Assembly (NCBI GenBank): GCA_039817885.1
Contig: JBCBUY010000046.1
Span: 1 to 21,738, forward strand
Length of the DNA stretch: 21,738 bases
From: CALLCD01 sp039817885
GTDB taxonomy: Bacteria > Pseudomonadota > Alphaproteobacteria > Caulobacterales > Hyphomonadaceae
Reading direction: 5' to 3'
The position numbers were made by a program, and so were the translations under genes. Positions 8,790-15,714 of the stretch are shown piece after piece; position 1 is the first letter of the stretch, and each line of letters starts with the position of its first letter. The notes beneath the pieces were generated by a model. That model saw nothing but the letters and a program-made list of their open reading frames with translations. It was not told the DNA's origin and ran no database searches.

Positions 8790-8818
8790 TTGACTTCGTA
8801 TCGTCTTTGTATTTGAAT
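8790..8818 (+). promoter_or_regulatory. Candidate promoter of the TetR-dioxygenase operon
   Basis: TTGACT (8790-8795) and TTGAAT (8813-8818) are separated by 17 bases upstream of the regulator gene. The -10 box lies inside the palindromic operator, which fits autorepression. Inferred from box similarity only. Confidence 0.45.
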
Positions 8819-8836
8819 TGAATTCAATTCAAATAC
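8809..8836. promoter_or_regulatory. Perfect 28-bp palindrome, likely TetR operator
   Basis: The half site GTATTTGAATTGAA (8809-8822) is followed without spacer by its exact reverse complement (8823-8836). The site ends 13 bases before the TetR start codon and overlaps the presumed -10 region. Size, position and symmetry are those of an autoregulatory TetR-family operator. The AT-rich sequence stands out from the GC-rich surroundings. Confidence 0.75.
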
Positions 8837-8849
8837 TGGAAACGGACAC

Positions 8850-9473
8850 ATGGAGAAAATAGGAACACCGCAGCGCTTGCTGGATGCCGCCGAGACGGAG
8901 CTGATTACCAATCAGGGATTTCTGGAAATGGCGGCTGTTGCAAAACGCGCCAAAGCGTCCGTTGGGCTCGCCTATCACCATTTTGGGTCCAAGACGGGTC
9001 TCATTGCCGCTGTGATTGATCGGTTCTACGGGCCGGTCAGGGATATCGCGCTCGGAGACGCGATCCCGGTTGAGCTGGAATGGATGGCGCGCGAGAAAGC
9101 CAGAGTGCAGGCCCTGATCGACTATTTCTATGGTCACCCCCTGGCCCCACTGGTGGCCGGCCGTCTGGCCCGAGACCCCGAAGTCCTTGATATCGAGCAG
9201 GCGCATATGGATGCGCTTCTGGAGGAAGGGGCGCGGAACATCGCCCAGGGACAACACCAGGGCGTTGTCGAAGACAGCCTCTGCCCAGATACAATTGTGG
9301 CCTTGTTGATGGGGGGGCTGCGTCTCGCCATAGACCGCGCGCTGCTCGCGGATCCCCGACCCGACCCAAACGACCTTCTGGAGCAGATCTGGCAGTTCAG
9401 CCAGGCCGCGCTTCAGCCAAAAACATCCCAAGCCAGAAATACAGGAGGAGACCGTAATGTCCGCAAAGCGTAG
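8850..9473 (+). CDS. TetR-family transcriptional regulator
   Basis: DNA-binding regulator of 207 residues, the usual TetR size. The N-terminal helix-turn-helix is visible around residues 28-52: FLEMAAVAKRAKASVGLAYHHF followed by the typical GSKTGLIAAV. The C-terminal ligand-binding part is family-variable and gives no hint of the inducer. The gene sits directly behind a perfect 28-bp palindrome that probably serves as its own operator, and its last 17 bases overlap the start of the dioxygenase gene. Regulator and enzyme are therefore almost certainly one operon under one repressor. A hydrophobic acyl or isoprenoid-type ligand related to the dioxygenase substrate is a reasonable guess, no more. 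Confidence 0.93.
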   Translation: MEKIGTPQRLLDAAETELITNQGFLEMAAVAKRAKASVGLAYHHFGSKTGLIAAVIDRFYGPVRDIALGDAIPVELEWMAREKARVQALIDYFYGHPLAPLVAGRLARDPEVLDIEQAHMDALLEEGARNIAQGQHQGVVEDSLCPDTIVALLMGGLRLAIDRALLADPRPDPNDLLEQIWQFSQAALQPKTSQARNTGGDRNVRKA

Positions 9474-10299
9474 CAATGACACCTATAATGATGCCGACCA
9501 CGCCGCGACGTATAAACAACTTGTTCCGGGGCCGGAGCGGTGCTCTTCGCAAATCGACGCGGATTTCGAGACCTTGATGCGCGATGGCTATGTGATCATA
9601 GAGGACGTGATCCCTCGGGAGACGTGCGAACAGATCAAAGCCGAATGCTTGGAGCTATTGGGTCATACGGGCCGAAATGCCTTTGAAGGCCGTAAAACGC
9701 AGCGGGTCTATAATGTGCTTTCGAAAACCAAGACGACGGATGGGCTAGCGACACATCCCCGTATCTTGGGACTTATGGACAAATTCTTCCGTCCTGGTTT
9801 TCTTCTCTCGCAAAGTCAGATCATCAATATCCAGCCCGGTGAAGCCCCGCAGGGTTTGCATACGGATGATTCCTTTTATCGGCTGCCCCGCCCTCGCCAA
9901 CCCTTGGGGGCGGCGACCGTTTGGGCAATTGATGAGTTTACCGATACTAATGGCGCCACGGTTGTCATTCCCGGTAGCCACATTTGGGGGGATGACCGCA
10001 CCGGCCGCCGGGAGGACGCGATCCCGGCAGTTATGCCCCAGGGATCCGTCGTCTTTTTTCTTGGGACAACATGGCATGGCGGCGGGCAGAACCGATCCGA
10101 CAAAGCGCGGTTCGCCATTACCCATCAATATTGCGAAGCCTATATGCGGCAGCAGGAAAACTATCTCCTCGAACTGACGAAAGACCGCGTCCGGGAGATG
10201 TCGCCTGAGCTTCAATCCCTGGTGGGCTACTCGATCTACCCCCCCTTCATGGGGATGGTGGAGGGCATGCACCCTCTCAGAACCTTGGAGACCCGGTAA
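9457..10299 (+). CDS. Phytanoyl-CoA dioxygenase (PhyH) family protein
   Basis: Predicted Fe(II)/2-oxoglutarate-dependent oxygenase of 280 residues. The metal triad is complete: His135 and Asp137 in QGLHTDDSFY and the distal His207 in TTWHGGGQNRS. Arg218 (ARFAITHQY) is positioned to bind the 2-oxoglutarate carboxylate. The double-stranded beta-helix core runs from about residue 40 to 225. PhyH members hydroxylate acyl-CoAs, amino acids, compatible solutes and many secondary metabolites, so the substrate cannot be read from sequence. A strong AGGAGG at 9443-9448, 8 bases before ATG 9457, fixes the start inside the tetR 3' end. It converges on tolB with only 34 bases between stops. Confidence 0.92.
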   Translation: MSAKRSNDTYNDADHAATYKQLVPGPERCSSQIDADFETLMRDGYVIIEDVIPRETCEQIKAECLELLGHTGRNAFEGRKTQRVYNVLSKTKTTDGLATHPRILGLMDKFFRPGFLLSQSQIINIQPGEAPQGLHTDDSFYRLPRPRQPLGAATVWAIDEFTDTNGATVVIPGSHIWGDDRTGRREDAIPAVMPQGSVVFFLGTTWHGGGQNRSDKARFAITHQYCEAYMRQQENYLLELTKDRVREMSPELQSLVGYSIYPPFMGMVEGMHPLRTLETR

Positions 10300-10333
10300 A
10301 GGCCTGCTCGACGATTGTGCCGAGTGCCCGCCA

Positions 10334-11710
10334 CTATTCCAGTAGCGGTGACCAGGCCGGGTCTGAGCCTTCGGTTGTGGTGACGATCGGGTTCAAGTTG
10401 CGGCCGGTGAGATCAACGGACCAGAGCTGTGGACCTGCGCCCGGTCGGTTCTCTCGGAAGAAGGTGATGACCCGGCCGTTCGGGGCCCAACCCGGGCCTT
10501 CATCGAGATAGGCTTCGGTCAGAAGTCGTTCGCCTTCGCCATCATAGCCGATCACCCCGATATGGAAGCGACCGCGATACTGCTTTGTAAAGGCGATCAA
10601 ATCTCCTCGGGGAGACCAGACAGGTGTTGAGTAACGCCCCTGGCCGAAGGTGATGCGGCAGGCCTTGTCTCGGCCACCGGAGGGGCAATCCAGCGGTGAA
10701 CCATCCGTATTCATCACATAGAGTTGGGGTGAGCCGCCGCGATCGGAGTTGAAGACGACCTGTGATCCGTCTGGTGACATGGACGGCGAGGTGTCAATCG
10801 ATGGATGGTCGGTCAAACGACGGGTCTGGCGTGTCACCAGATCCATAACGAAGACGTCCGTATTGCCGCGCTGAGCCTGGCTGAAAATGACCGAATTGCC
10901 ATCCGGAGAGAAGCGCGGTGCGAAGGTCATACCCGGGAAATTGCCGAGGGATTCCTGGCGACCGTTCCGCAGATTGAAGAGGTAGACCCGCGGGCGACCG
11001 CCCTCAAAAGACATATAGGTGATGCGTTGCTCCGTCGGCGAGAAGCGCGGCGTGATGATCTGATGATCGCCCCGTGTCAGGAATTGCTGATTTGCGCCGT
11101 CCTGATCCATAATGGCGAGGCGTTTCATTCTGTCGGTCTTGGGGCCTGTCTCTGCGATATAGACAATGCGTGTGTCGAGATAGCCATCTTCGCCGGTGAG
11201 GCGTTGATAGATCACATCCGCGATCTTGTGTCCGAGACGCCGCCAGGATTCTGGAGAAATGCTGAAGGCTTTCCCAGATTCCAGGGTGACGCGCCCGGCC
11301 TCATCTTCGACCGGGACCCGATATACCTGTTCCCCATTAACATCCCAAATGCGGAAGGATGCGAGCAGCGAGCCATCGGCTTTGAAAGAGACTTCGCCGA
11401 CGACCAGGCCATCGGCTTGAATGATCCGCCAGTCTGCGAAACGGGGTTGGAGATTGACCGAGAGATCCTTCTGGATGAAGGCCTCTGGATCCGTCATCTG
11501 GAACAGACCGGTAGAGAGGAGATCCTGACGAACGACCTCGGAAATCTGACCTGCGATCTCCTCCTCTCCGGCGGCTGCGTTAAAATCCGGAATTGCGATG
11601 GGGTAAGGTTTGTAAGTCCCTTCATTAACTTCGATTGCTATTTGCCCTGCGGCAGGCATAAGACCGGTCGCAAATATCAGAGCAACAGCAGCCAAAAAGC
11701 TTCTAATCAT
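10334..11710 (-). CDS. tolB: Tol-Pal system protein TolB
   Basis: Periplasmic beta-propeller protein of the Tol-Pal envelope machine, which links the inner-membrane TolQRA motor to the outer membrane-associated lipoprotein Pal during cell constriction. It has 458 residues. The N-terminus MIRSFLAAVALIFATGLMPAAGQ is a signal peptide, probably cut near residue 22, followed by the conserved YPIAIPDF strand of the N-terminal domain. The C-terminal half has PD40/WD-like blades, seen as repeated FSPDG cores: PRFSPTEQRITYMS, PRFSPDGNSVIFSQ, PSMSPDGSQVVFNS, PVWSPRGDLIAFTK and PGWAPNGRVITFFR. A GGGAGA ribosome site precedes the start. It is the last gene of the tol block, 37 bases after tolA; pal does not follow. 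Confidence 0.97.
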   Translation of the reverse strand: MIRSFLAAVALIFATGLMPAAGQIAIEVNEGTYKPYPIAIPDFNAAAGEEEIAGQISEVVRQDLLSTGLFQMTDPEAFIQKDLSVNLQPRFADWRIIQADGLVVGEVSFKADGSLLASFRIWDVNGEQVYRVPVEDEAGRVTLESGKAFSISPESWRRLGHKIADVIYQRLTGEDGYLDTRIVYIAETGPKTDRMKRLAIMDQDGANQQFLTRGDHQIITPRFSPTEQRITYMSFEGGRPRVYLFNLRNGRQESLGNFPGMTFAPRFSPDGNSVIFSQAQRGNTDVFVMDLVTRQTRRLTDHPSIDTSPSMSPDGSQVVFNSDRGGSPQLYVMNTDGSPLDCPSGGRDKACRITFGQGRYSTPVWSPRGDLIAFTKQYRGRFHIGVIGYDGEGERLLTEAYLDEGPGWAPNGRVITFFRENRPGAGPQLWSVDLTGRNLNPIVTTTEGSDPAWSPLLE

Positions 11711-11747
11711 CGTTTGATCTCCCAGGTCTTAAACATCTATATTTGCG

Positions 11748-12632
11748 CTAATTTTTCTGTCTGAAAGTGATTGTGACTTCCGCCCATTCGGCGTAGTCGT
11801 CTGCAGGTAGTTGGTAGGGTTGGCATCGACGAGCGGCAGCAAGCGCGCGGTCTATCGCTACTTGCATGTCTCTATCTCCTAAACGAGCACGTCTCGGAGA
11901 TATCAGCTCGACATCTTTCGCGAGCCGACCGTCGGGCGCAAGATTGACTGTAACCGTCACCACCAATCTTTCCGGATCGGGCTTATCTTCGACTGTGCGC
12001 CAGCAACCCTTCATCTGAGCGAGTAGCAGGGCCTCAATGCGGGCGGTGTTGCCGGTGCGCTCCCCTGCACCGCGCCGGGCGTCTGCCGAAGAGGTTTCTT
12101 CGCGAAGCACGGGAGTGTTCGGCGCTGGCGCGCGGACCGGCTCCTTCTCCTCAACGCTGAAGAGATTTGAATCGCTCAACAGATCGTCGAGCGCATCGGT
12201 CTCAGGTTCCGGTGGAACGATCTTCTGGGGCTCGGGTTTTGGCTCCTCCGGTTCCGGTTCTGGTTCAGGTTCGTCTTCTTCCGGTTCGGGTTCATCTTCC
12301 GGCTCAGGCGGAAGAGGATCTTCTTCGACGGGTGGTGGGGGCGGTGCCTCTTCCGGTGGCGGCGGGGTCTCTTCGACTTCGGGGGCCACTTCTTCTGGAA
12401 GCGTGTCGACATCGTCCAGAAAATCTTCGAGCGCGGGTTCCGGCTCGGCTTCGATGTCGGGCTCCTCACGTTCAACAATCTGGCGTAGATTGTTCACCTC
12501 GCCGATGTTCACAAGGTCGACCGGCACGACGATTTGCTCTTCATAAGGAGGGTTTGTGTACGGAAAGGCAATATAGCCGAATCCGATCACTCCCACATGG
12601 AGCAAGACCGACGCCGGGAGACCGCGGATCAT
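11748..12632 (-). CDS. tolA: TolA-like energy-transducing protein with Pro/Glu linker
   Basis: Inner-membrane anchored protein that spans the periplasm and couples the TolQR motor to TolB and Pal. The start at 12632 (MIRGLPASVLLHVGVIGFGY, one N-terminal membrane helix) lies 4 bases after the tolR stop; the frame is open to an ATG at 12677, but that would overlap tolR by 41 bases and add a charged tail before the helix. I therefore prefer 294 residues. Residues 50-165 are a low-complexity Glu/Pro linker instead of the Lys/Ala helix of E. coli TolA, resembling TonB linkers. The C-terminal domain (GCWRTVEDKPDPERLVVTVTV to AEWAEVTITF) has a TolA/TonB-type fold with two cysteines that could pair. 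Assignment rests on this domain and on position between tolR and tolB. Confidence 0.88.
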   Translation of the reverse strand: MIRGLPASVLLHVGVIGFGYIAFPYTNPPYEEQIVVPVDLVNIGEVNNLRQIVEREEPDIEAEPEPALEDFLDDVDTLPEEVAPEVEETPPPPEEAPPPPPVEEDPLPPEPEDEPEPEEDEPEPEPEPEEPKPEPQKIVPPEPETDALDDLLSDSNLFSVEEKEPVRAPAPNTPVLREETSSADARRGAGERTGNTARIEALLLAQMKGCWRTVEDKPDPERLVVTVTVNLAPDGRLAKDVELISPRRARLGDRDMQVAIDRALAAARRCQPYQLPADDYAEWAEVTITFRQKN

Positions 12633-12636
12633 TGGC

Positions 12637-13083
12637 CTAGCGTGTCCTTTCCACTTTCGGATCCGTGACAAGGGCAAGATTGCGGAAGCCAGCGCCCTGA
12701 ACCTCCGTCATCACACTCATCACATCGCCGAACTCAGCCCCTTCATCACCACGAAAGAAAATTCTGTCTTCGAAGCCCTCACCCGTTATGGCCCGCAGCT
12801 TGGCGACGAGTTCGCCCCGCTCAACTTCGGTTTCTTGAATGTAGAGTGTGCCATCTGCCTGGAGCGTAATCTCCAGCGGATCATCATTTTCATTCGGCAG
12901 GGCATCGGCCCGGGCTTTTGGCAAAGACACGTCGACGCCGGTGGTCAGCAGCGGTGCCGTGATCATGAAGACGATCAGGAGCACAAGCATCACATCGACA
13001 AAGGGCGTGACATTGATCTCCGCGTTCAGCGCGCGGCGACCACGTTTGCCGCTCCCATTGCCAGATCCAACAGACGCGCCCAC
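12637..13083 (-). CDS. tolR: Tol-Pal system protein TolR (ExbD/TolR family)
   Basis: Inner-membrane subunit of the proton-driven TolQR motor, 148 residues. After a Gly/Ser-rich cytoplasmic tail comes the single membrane helix with the family motif EINVTPFVDVMLVLLIVFMI. Asp30 in that helix is the proton-carrying residue, equivalent to Asp23 of E. coli TolR. The rest is a periplasmic domain (LEITLQADGTLYI, then GDVMSVMTEVQGAGFRNLALVTD), complete and of normal length. It begins 3 bases after the tolQ stop and its own stop is 4 bases before the preferred tolA start. Confidence 0.96.
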   Translation of the reverse strand: MGASVGSGNGSGKRGRRALNAEINVTPFVDVMLVLLIVFMITAPLLTTGVDVSLPKARADALPNENDDPLEITLQADGTLYIQETEVERGELVAKLRAITGEGFEDRIFFRGDEGAEFGDVMSVMTEVQGAGFRNLALVTDPKVERTR

Positions 13084-13086
13084 GCT

Positions 13087-13815
13087 CTAGCCCTCCGTGC
13101 TTTCAGACGCACGGCGAGACATGCGCACAAGAATGTCCTGAGCGAATGTGTCGAGCTGGTCGGCAAAGCGATCAATGTCGCCGGTGAACTTGTTATAGAA
13201 GATCACAGCAGGGATCGCGGCGATAAGGCCGAGGCCCGTAGCGAACAGGGCTTCGGCAATGGGCCCGGCCACATTGGCCAGGCTGGTATCATTGTTCGCG
13301 GAGATGTTGATAAAGGCATACATGATGCCCCAGACGGTGCCGAAAAGGCCGATAAAGGGCGAGGCAGACCCCACTGTTGCGAGGACGCCTGTTCCGCGGG
13401 AGGCCCGGCCGACTTCGCGATCGACCGTGGCTCGCATGGCGCGCTCGGCGCGGTCTATCAGCGTTTTGACCTCGCCGTCATTGCGGGCCCGGCGGGCATC
13501 GTTCCATTCTCGGGACGCGGCTGAGAAGACGCGGGCGGCAGGGTCACCGGCGGCCTGACCGGGACGGCCCATCATATCATTGGCCTGCCCCGACCAGAAA
13601 GAAGCTTCGAATTTCTGAGCCGACTTACGAAGTGTCCCCAAGGTGAACCACTTTTCTATAATGACCGCCCAGGACCACAGGCTGGCCACGACCAGCATGA
13701 TCAGCACCAGCTGAACCACGATATGGGCATCGAGCAGAAGATCCACGAAGGAGAAGTCTGCGGCGACCTCTCCGACTGCAGCGCCGGCTGCCACAGACCC
13801 AAAACCTAAGATCAT
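13087..13815 (-). CDS. tolQ: Tol-Pal system protein TolQ (MotA/TolQ/ExbB family)
   Basis: Inner-membrane channel subunit of the Tol motor. Three membrane helices are visible: residues 32-52 (IVVQLVLIMLVVASLWSWAV), GVLATVGSASPFIGLFGTVWG and FATGLGLIAAIPAVIFYNKF. The last two contain the family Thr and Pro/Gly patterns lining the proton path. The frame reaches back to 13863, but ATG 13815 has AGAGGGG at proper distance and gives 242 residues, near the usual 230. The neighbouring genes tolR and tolA follow at 3-4 base spacing. The gap to ybgC upstream is 221 bases, so tolQRAB probably has its own promoter, though I cannot point to clear boxes. Confidence 0.96.
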   Translation of the reverse strand: MILGFGSVAAGAAVGEVAADFSFVDLLLDAHIVVQLVLIMLVVASLWSWAVIIEKWFTLGTLRKSAQKFEASFWSGQANDMMGRPGQAAGDPAARVFSAASREWNDARRARNDGEVKTLIDRAERAMRATVDREVGRASRGTGVLATVGSASPFIGLFGTVWGIMYAFINISANNDTSLANVAGPIAEALFATGLGLIAAIPAVIFYNKFTGDIDRFADQLDTFAQDILVRMSRRASESTEG

Positions 13816-14036
13816 CGACGGGACCCCTCTGACGTTTTGCTCTACACGGGTGCACGCTTGCACACTTACGGCTTCCGCCGTTGCTTCGGCGAGACCATCC
13901 GCGCCGTCTGTTGCCTTCTTCTCACTCCCAAATTTGGCGAGAAATTGGCGTTTGGCGCGCTGTTTACATCGGTTTGACTAAGTTTCGCACTGTAATTGTT
14001 GTGACTTTACTAAAGCGCCGCGACTGCGGTCGCAGA

Positions 14037-14498
14037 TTACGGTTCTGATATGGGCCTATAGCGGAAGTCTTCCAGGTGTTTCGCCAGCTCGGGTATGGGG
14101 CGCCGCGGGCGGCCGTCTGCGTGGATCTGGACGGCTGTTATGTCCGCTGCGGCGACAATTTCCTGATCTCTGAAGGCAATCTGATGAAAAAGAATCCGTG
14201 CGCCTTTTGTGCCCGTGTAGCGGGTGCAGATGCGCAGCACATCCTCTACTTGTGCCGCCTTCTTGTAATCGACCTCAACCCGGGTCAGCGTAAAGGCGGC
14301 CGGGTCTGGGCGCTTCAGGAGCGCCTGGTGGGAGATACCGGCGTCGCGCAGATGATTCGACCGGCCCCGCTCAAAGAAGCGGAGATAATTGGCGTGATAG
14401 ACCATGCCGGTGAAATCGGTGTCCTCGTAGTACACGCGGATCTCTGTCCAATGCTGCATCTGGTCATCGAATGGGGCGAGATTGACGGGCTCAAGCAT
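14037..14498 (-). CDS. ybgC: Tol-Pal-associated acyl-CoA thioesterase YbgC
   Basis: Hotdog-fold cytoplasmic thioesterase acting on acyl-CoA, encoded with the tol genes in many proteobacteria. The signature RVYYEDTDFTGMVYHANYLRFFERGR lies at residues 21-46; Asp28 and His35 correspond to catalytic Asp18 and His25 of E. coli YbgC, with Glu43 also conserved. It has 153 residues, against about 134 in E. coli. The extra length is an N-terminal tail that would vanish if translation began at the internal ATG at 14459 (MQHWTEIRVYY); no convincing ribosome site favours either. It is unrelated in sequence detail to the two THEM6-type hotdog genes near 2-4 kb. Confidence 0.95.
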   Translation of the reverse strand: MLEPVNLAPFDDQMQHWTEIRVYYEDTDFTGMVYHANYLRFFERGRSNHLRDAGISHQALLKRPDPAAFTLTRVEVDYKKAAQVEDVLRICTRYTGTKGARILFHQIAFRDQEIVAAADITAVQIHADGRPRRPIPELAKHLEDFRYRPISEP

Positions 14499-14671
14499 AG
14501 GGCTGGTTTAGGAGGATTATGCGACCGGGGAAAGATCTGCGGGGGCGACATAATTGATTTCAGTATGTGTGGGTAAAGCGCCCCCTTGCGCAAAGCGTGA
14601 CTTCGCTTGCCGGCCCACATGTGCGATCAATCGTCTAATCTGTGCCAAACATCAAAACGGAAGGGCAAGCG

Positions 14672-15571
14672 ATGTGTGATGACACAACTGAACGGGAACT
14701 GGATGCCTATCTAAAAGAGAAGGCGCTGACTCGACGCGGCTTTACAGTCGGCGCATCTGCCGTGATCGCTGCCGGTGGTTTGTCGCAAATGGCCTATGCG
14801 GCTCCGAAATACGAACCCGGCGACCTGACAGAGACGGACGTGTCTATCTCGACGCCAGATGGCGAGGCCGATGCTTTGTTCATCCATCCGACTGAGGGCG
14901 CGCATGCGGCCGTGATCATCTGGCCGGATATTCATGGCGTGCGCCCGGCCTTTTTCGACATGGCGCGGCAGTTGGCGGGCGCGGGATACAGCGTCCTCGC
15001 TGTGAACCCCTATTATCGAACCCATGCCGGTCGGCTTTTCTTTGATGGGGAAACCTTCCGCGACCCCGGCGGCCGCGAGCGCGTGGCTCCACATTATACG
15101 GCTTTGTCACCTGAAACGGTTGTGACCGATGGTGCTGCCCTAACGGCGTGGCTCGATGAACAGCCAGCTGTGGACACGGCACGGGGTATCGGCGCGGTCG
15201 GATTTTGCATGACGGGCTCCTGGACATTGCGGGCCGCTGCCGCTGTGCCCGACCGGATCAAGGCTCCCTGCTCTTTCCATGGCGGTGGTCTCGTCTCGGA
15301 CGAAGCGGACAGCCCGCATTTGCTGGCGGGCAAGATCACTGGCGGTGTTTTGATCGCCATTGCTGAGAACGATCATGAACGCCAACCTGAGGCGCAAGGC
15401 GAACTGATTGCCGCTTTCGACACGGCGGGCGTGCCGGCTGAGATCGAGGTCTATCAGGACGCGCTGCATGGTTGGGTGCCGACAGATTCCCGGGCGCACA
15501 ATCCGGAACAATCGGAACGTGCCTGGAGCCGGATGCTTGCCCTGTTCGAGACACAACTCAGCGCGAGCTAG
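14672..15571 (+). CDS. Tat-exported dienelactone hydrolase family protein
   Basis: Alpha/beta hydrolase of 299 residues with the Cys-His-Asp triad of the dienelactone hydrolase family: Cys179 in GFCMTGSW, Asp234 in AENDHERQ and His266 in ALHGWV. The N-terminus holds a twin-arginine signal (LTRRGFTVGASAVIAAGGLSQMAYAAP, Arg21-Arg22, cut near residue 44), so the folded enzyme is predicted to reach the periplasm. The frame opens at a GTG at 14642, but GGAAGGG at 14659-14665 before ATG 14672 decides the start. Family members hydrolyse lactones and various esters; the substrate here is unknown. It diverges from ybgC and is followed 143 bases later by the creD-like gene. Confidence 0.9.
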   Translation: MCDDTTERELDAYLKEKALTRRGFTVGASAVIAAGGLSQMAYAAPKYEPGDLTETDVSISTPDGEADALFIHPTEGAHAAVIIWPDIHGVRPAFFDMARQLAGAGYSVLAVNPYYRTHAGRLFFDGETFRDPGGRERVAPHYTALSPETVVTDGAALTAWLDEQPAVDTARGIGAVGFCMTGSWTLRAAAAVPDRIKAPCSFHGGGLVSDEADSPHLLAGKITGGVLIAIAENDHERQPEAQGELIAAFDTAGVPAEIEVYQDALHGWVPTDSRAHNPEQSERAWSRMLALFETQLSAS

Positions 15572-15641
15572 CGGTTGCCTATTGGCACTGCTCAGCACAC
15601 TAACAGTCGCTGGCCCTCAAATAGACGTGAGATAGCCCTTG

Positions 15642-15676
15642 CCCTGCCCCTGTATCGCCCAAAGCGGGCGGCAGGG
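15642..15676. repeat. Nested hairpin upstream of the creD-like gene
   Basis: Outer arms CCCTGCC (15642-15648) and GGCAGGG (15670-15676) enclose a second stem GCCC (15657-15660) with GGGC (15666-15669). It sits 38 bases before the start codon, so it may fold in the 5' leader. No T-run follows, so it is not an ordinary terminator. Confidence 0.4.
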
Positions 15677-15714
15677 TCGGAGGCTCGCTTACAACTCATT
15701 TGAGGGGACACCCC

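Noticed and set aside
10805..11764. Plus-strand 319-residue frame opposite tolB
   Set aside because: tolB on the other strand has a signal peptide and propeller repeats in full; the antisense frame shows no domain.
12037..12546. Plus-strand 169-residue Ser/Gly-rich reading frame
   Set aside because: It is the antisense shadow of the Pro/Glu codons of the tolA linker; low complexity and no ribosome site.
12633..12677. 15-residue N-terminal extension of TolA
   Set aside because: It overlaps the tolR 3' end by 41 bases, and the internal ATG 4 bases after the tolR stop begins right at the membrane helix.
14519..14557. 12-codon plus-strand frame preceded by GGAGG (possible leader peptide)
   Set aside because: A good ribosome site, but the peptide has no regulatory codon run or attenuator, and the downstream gene starts 115 bases later with its own site.
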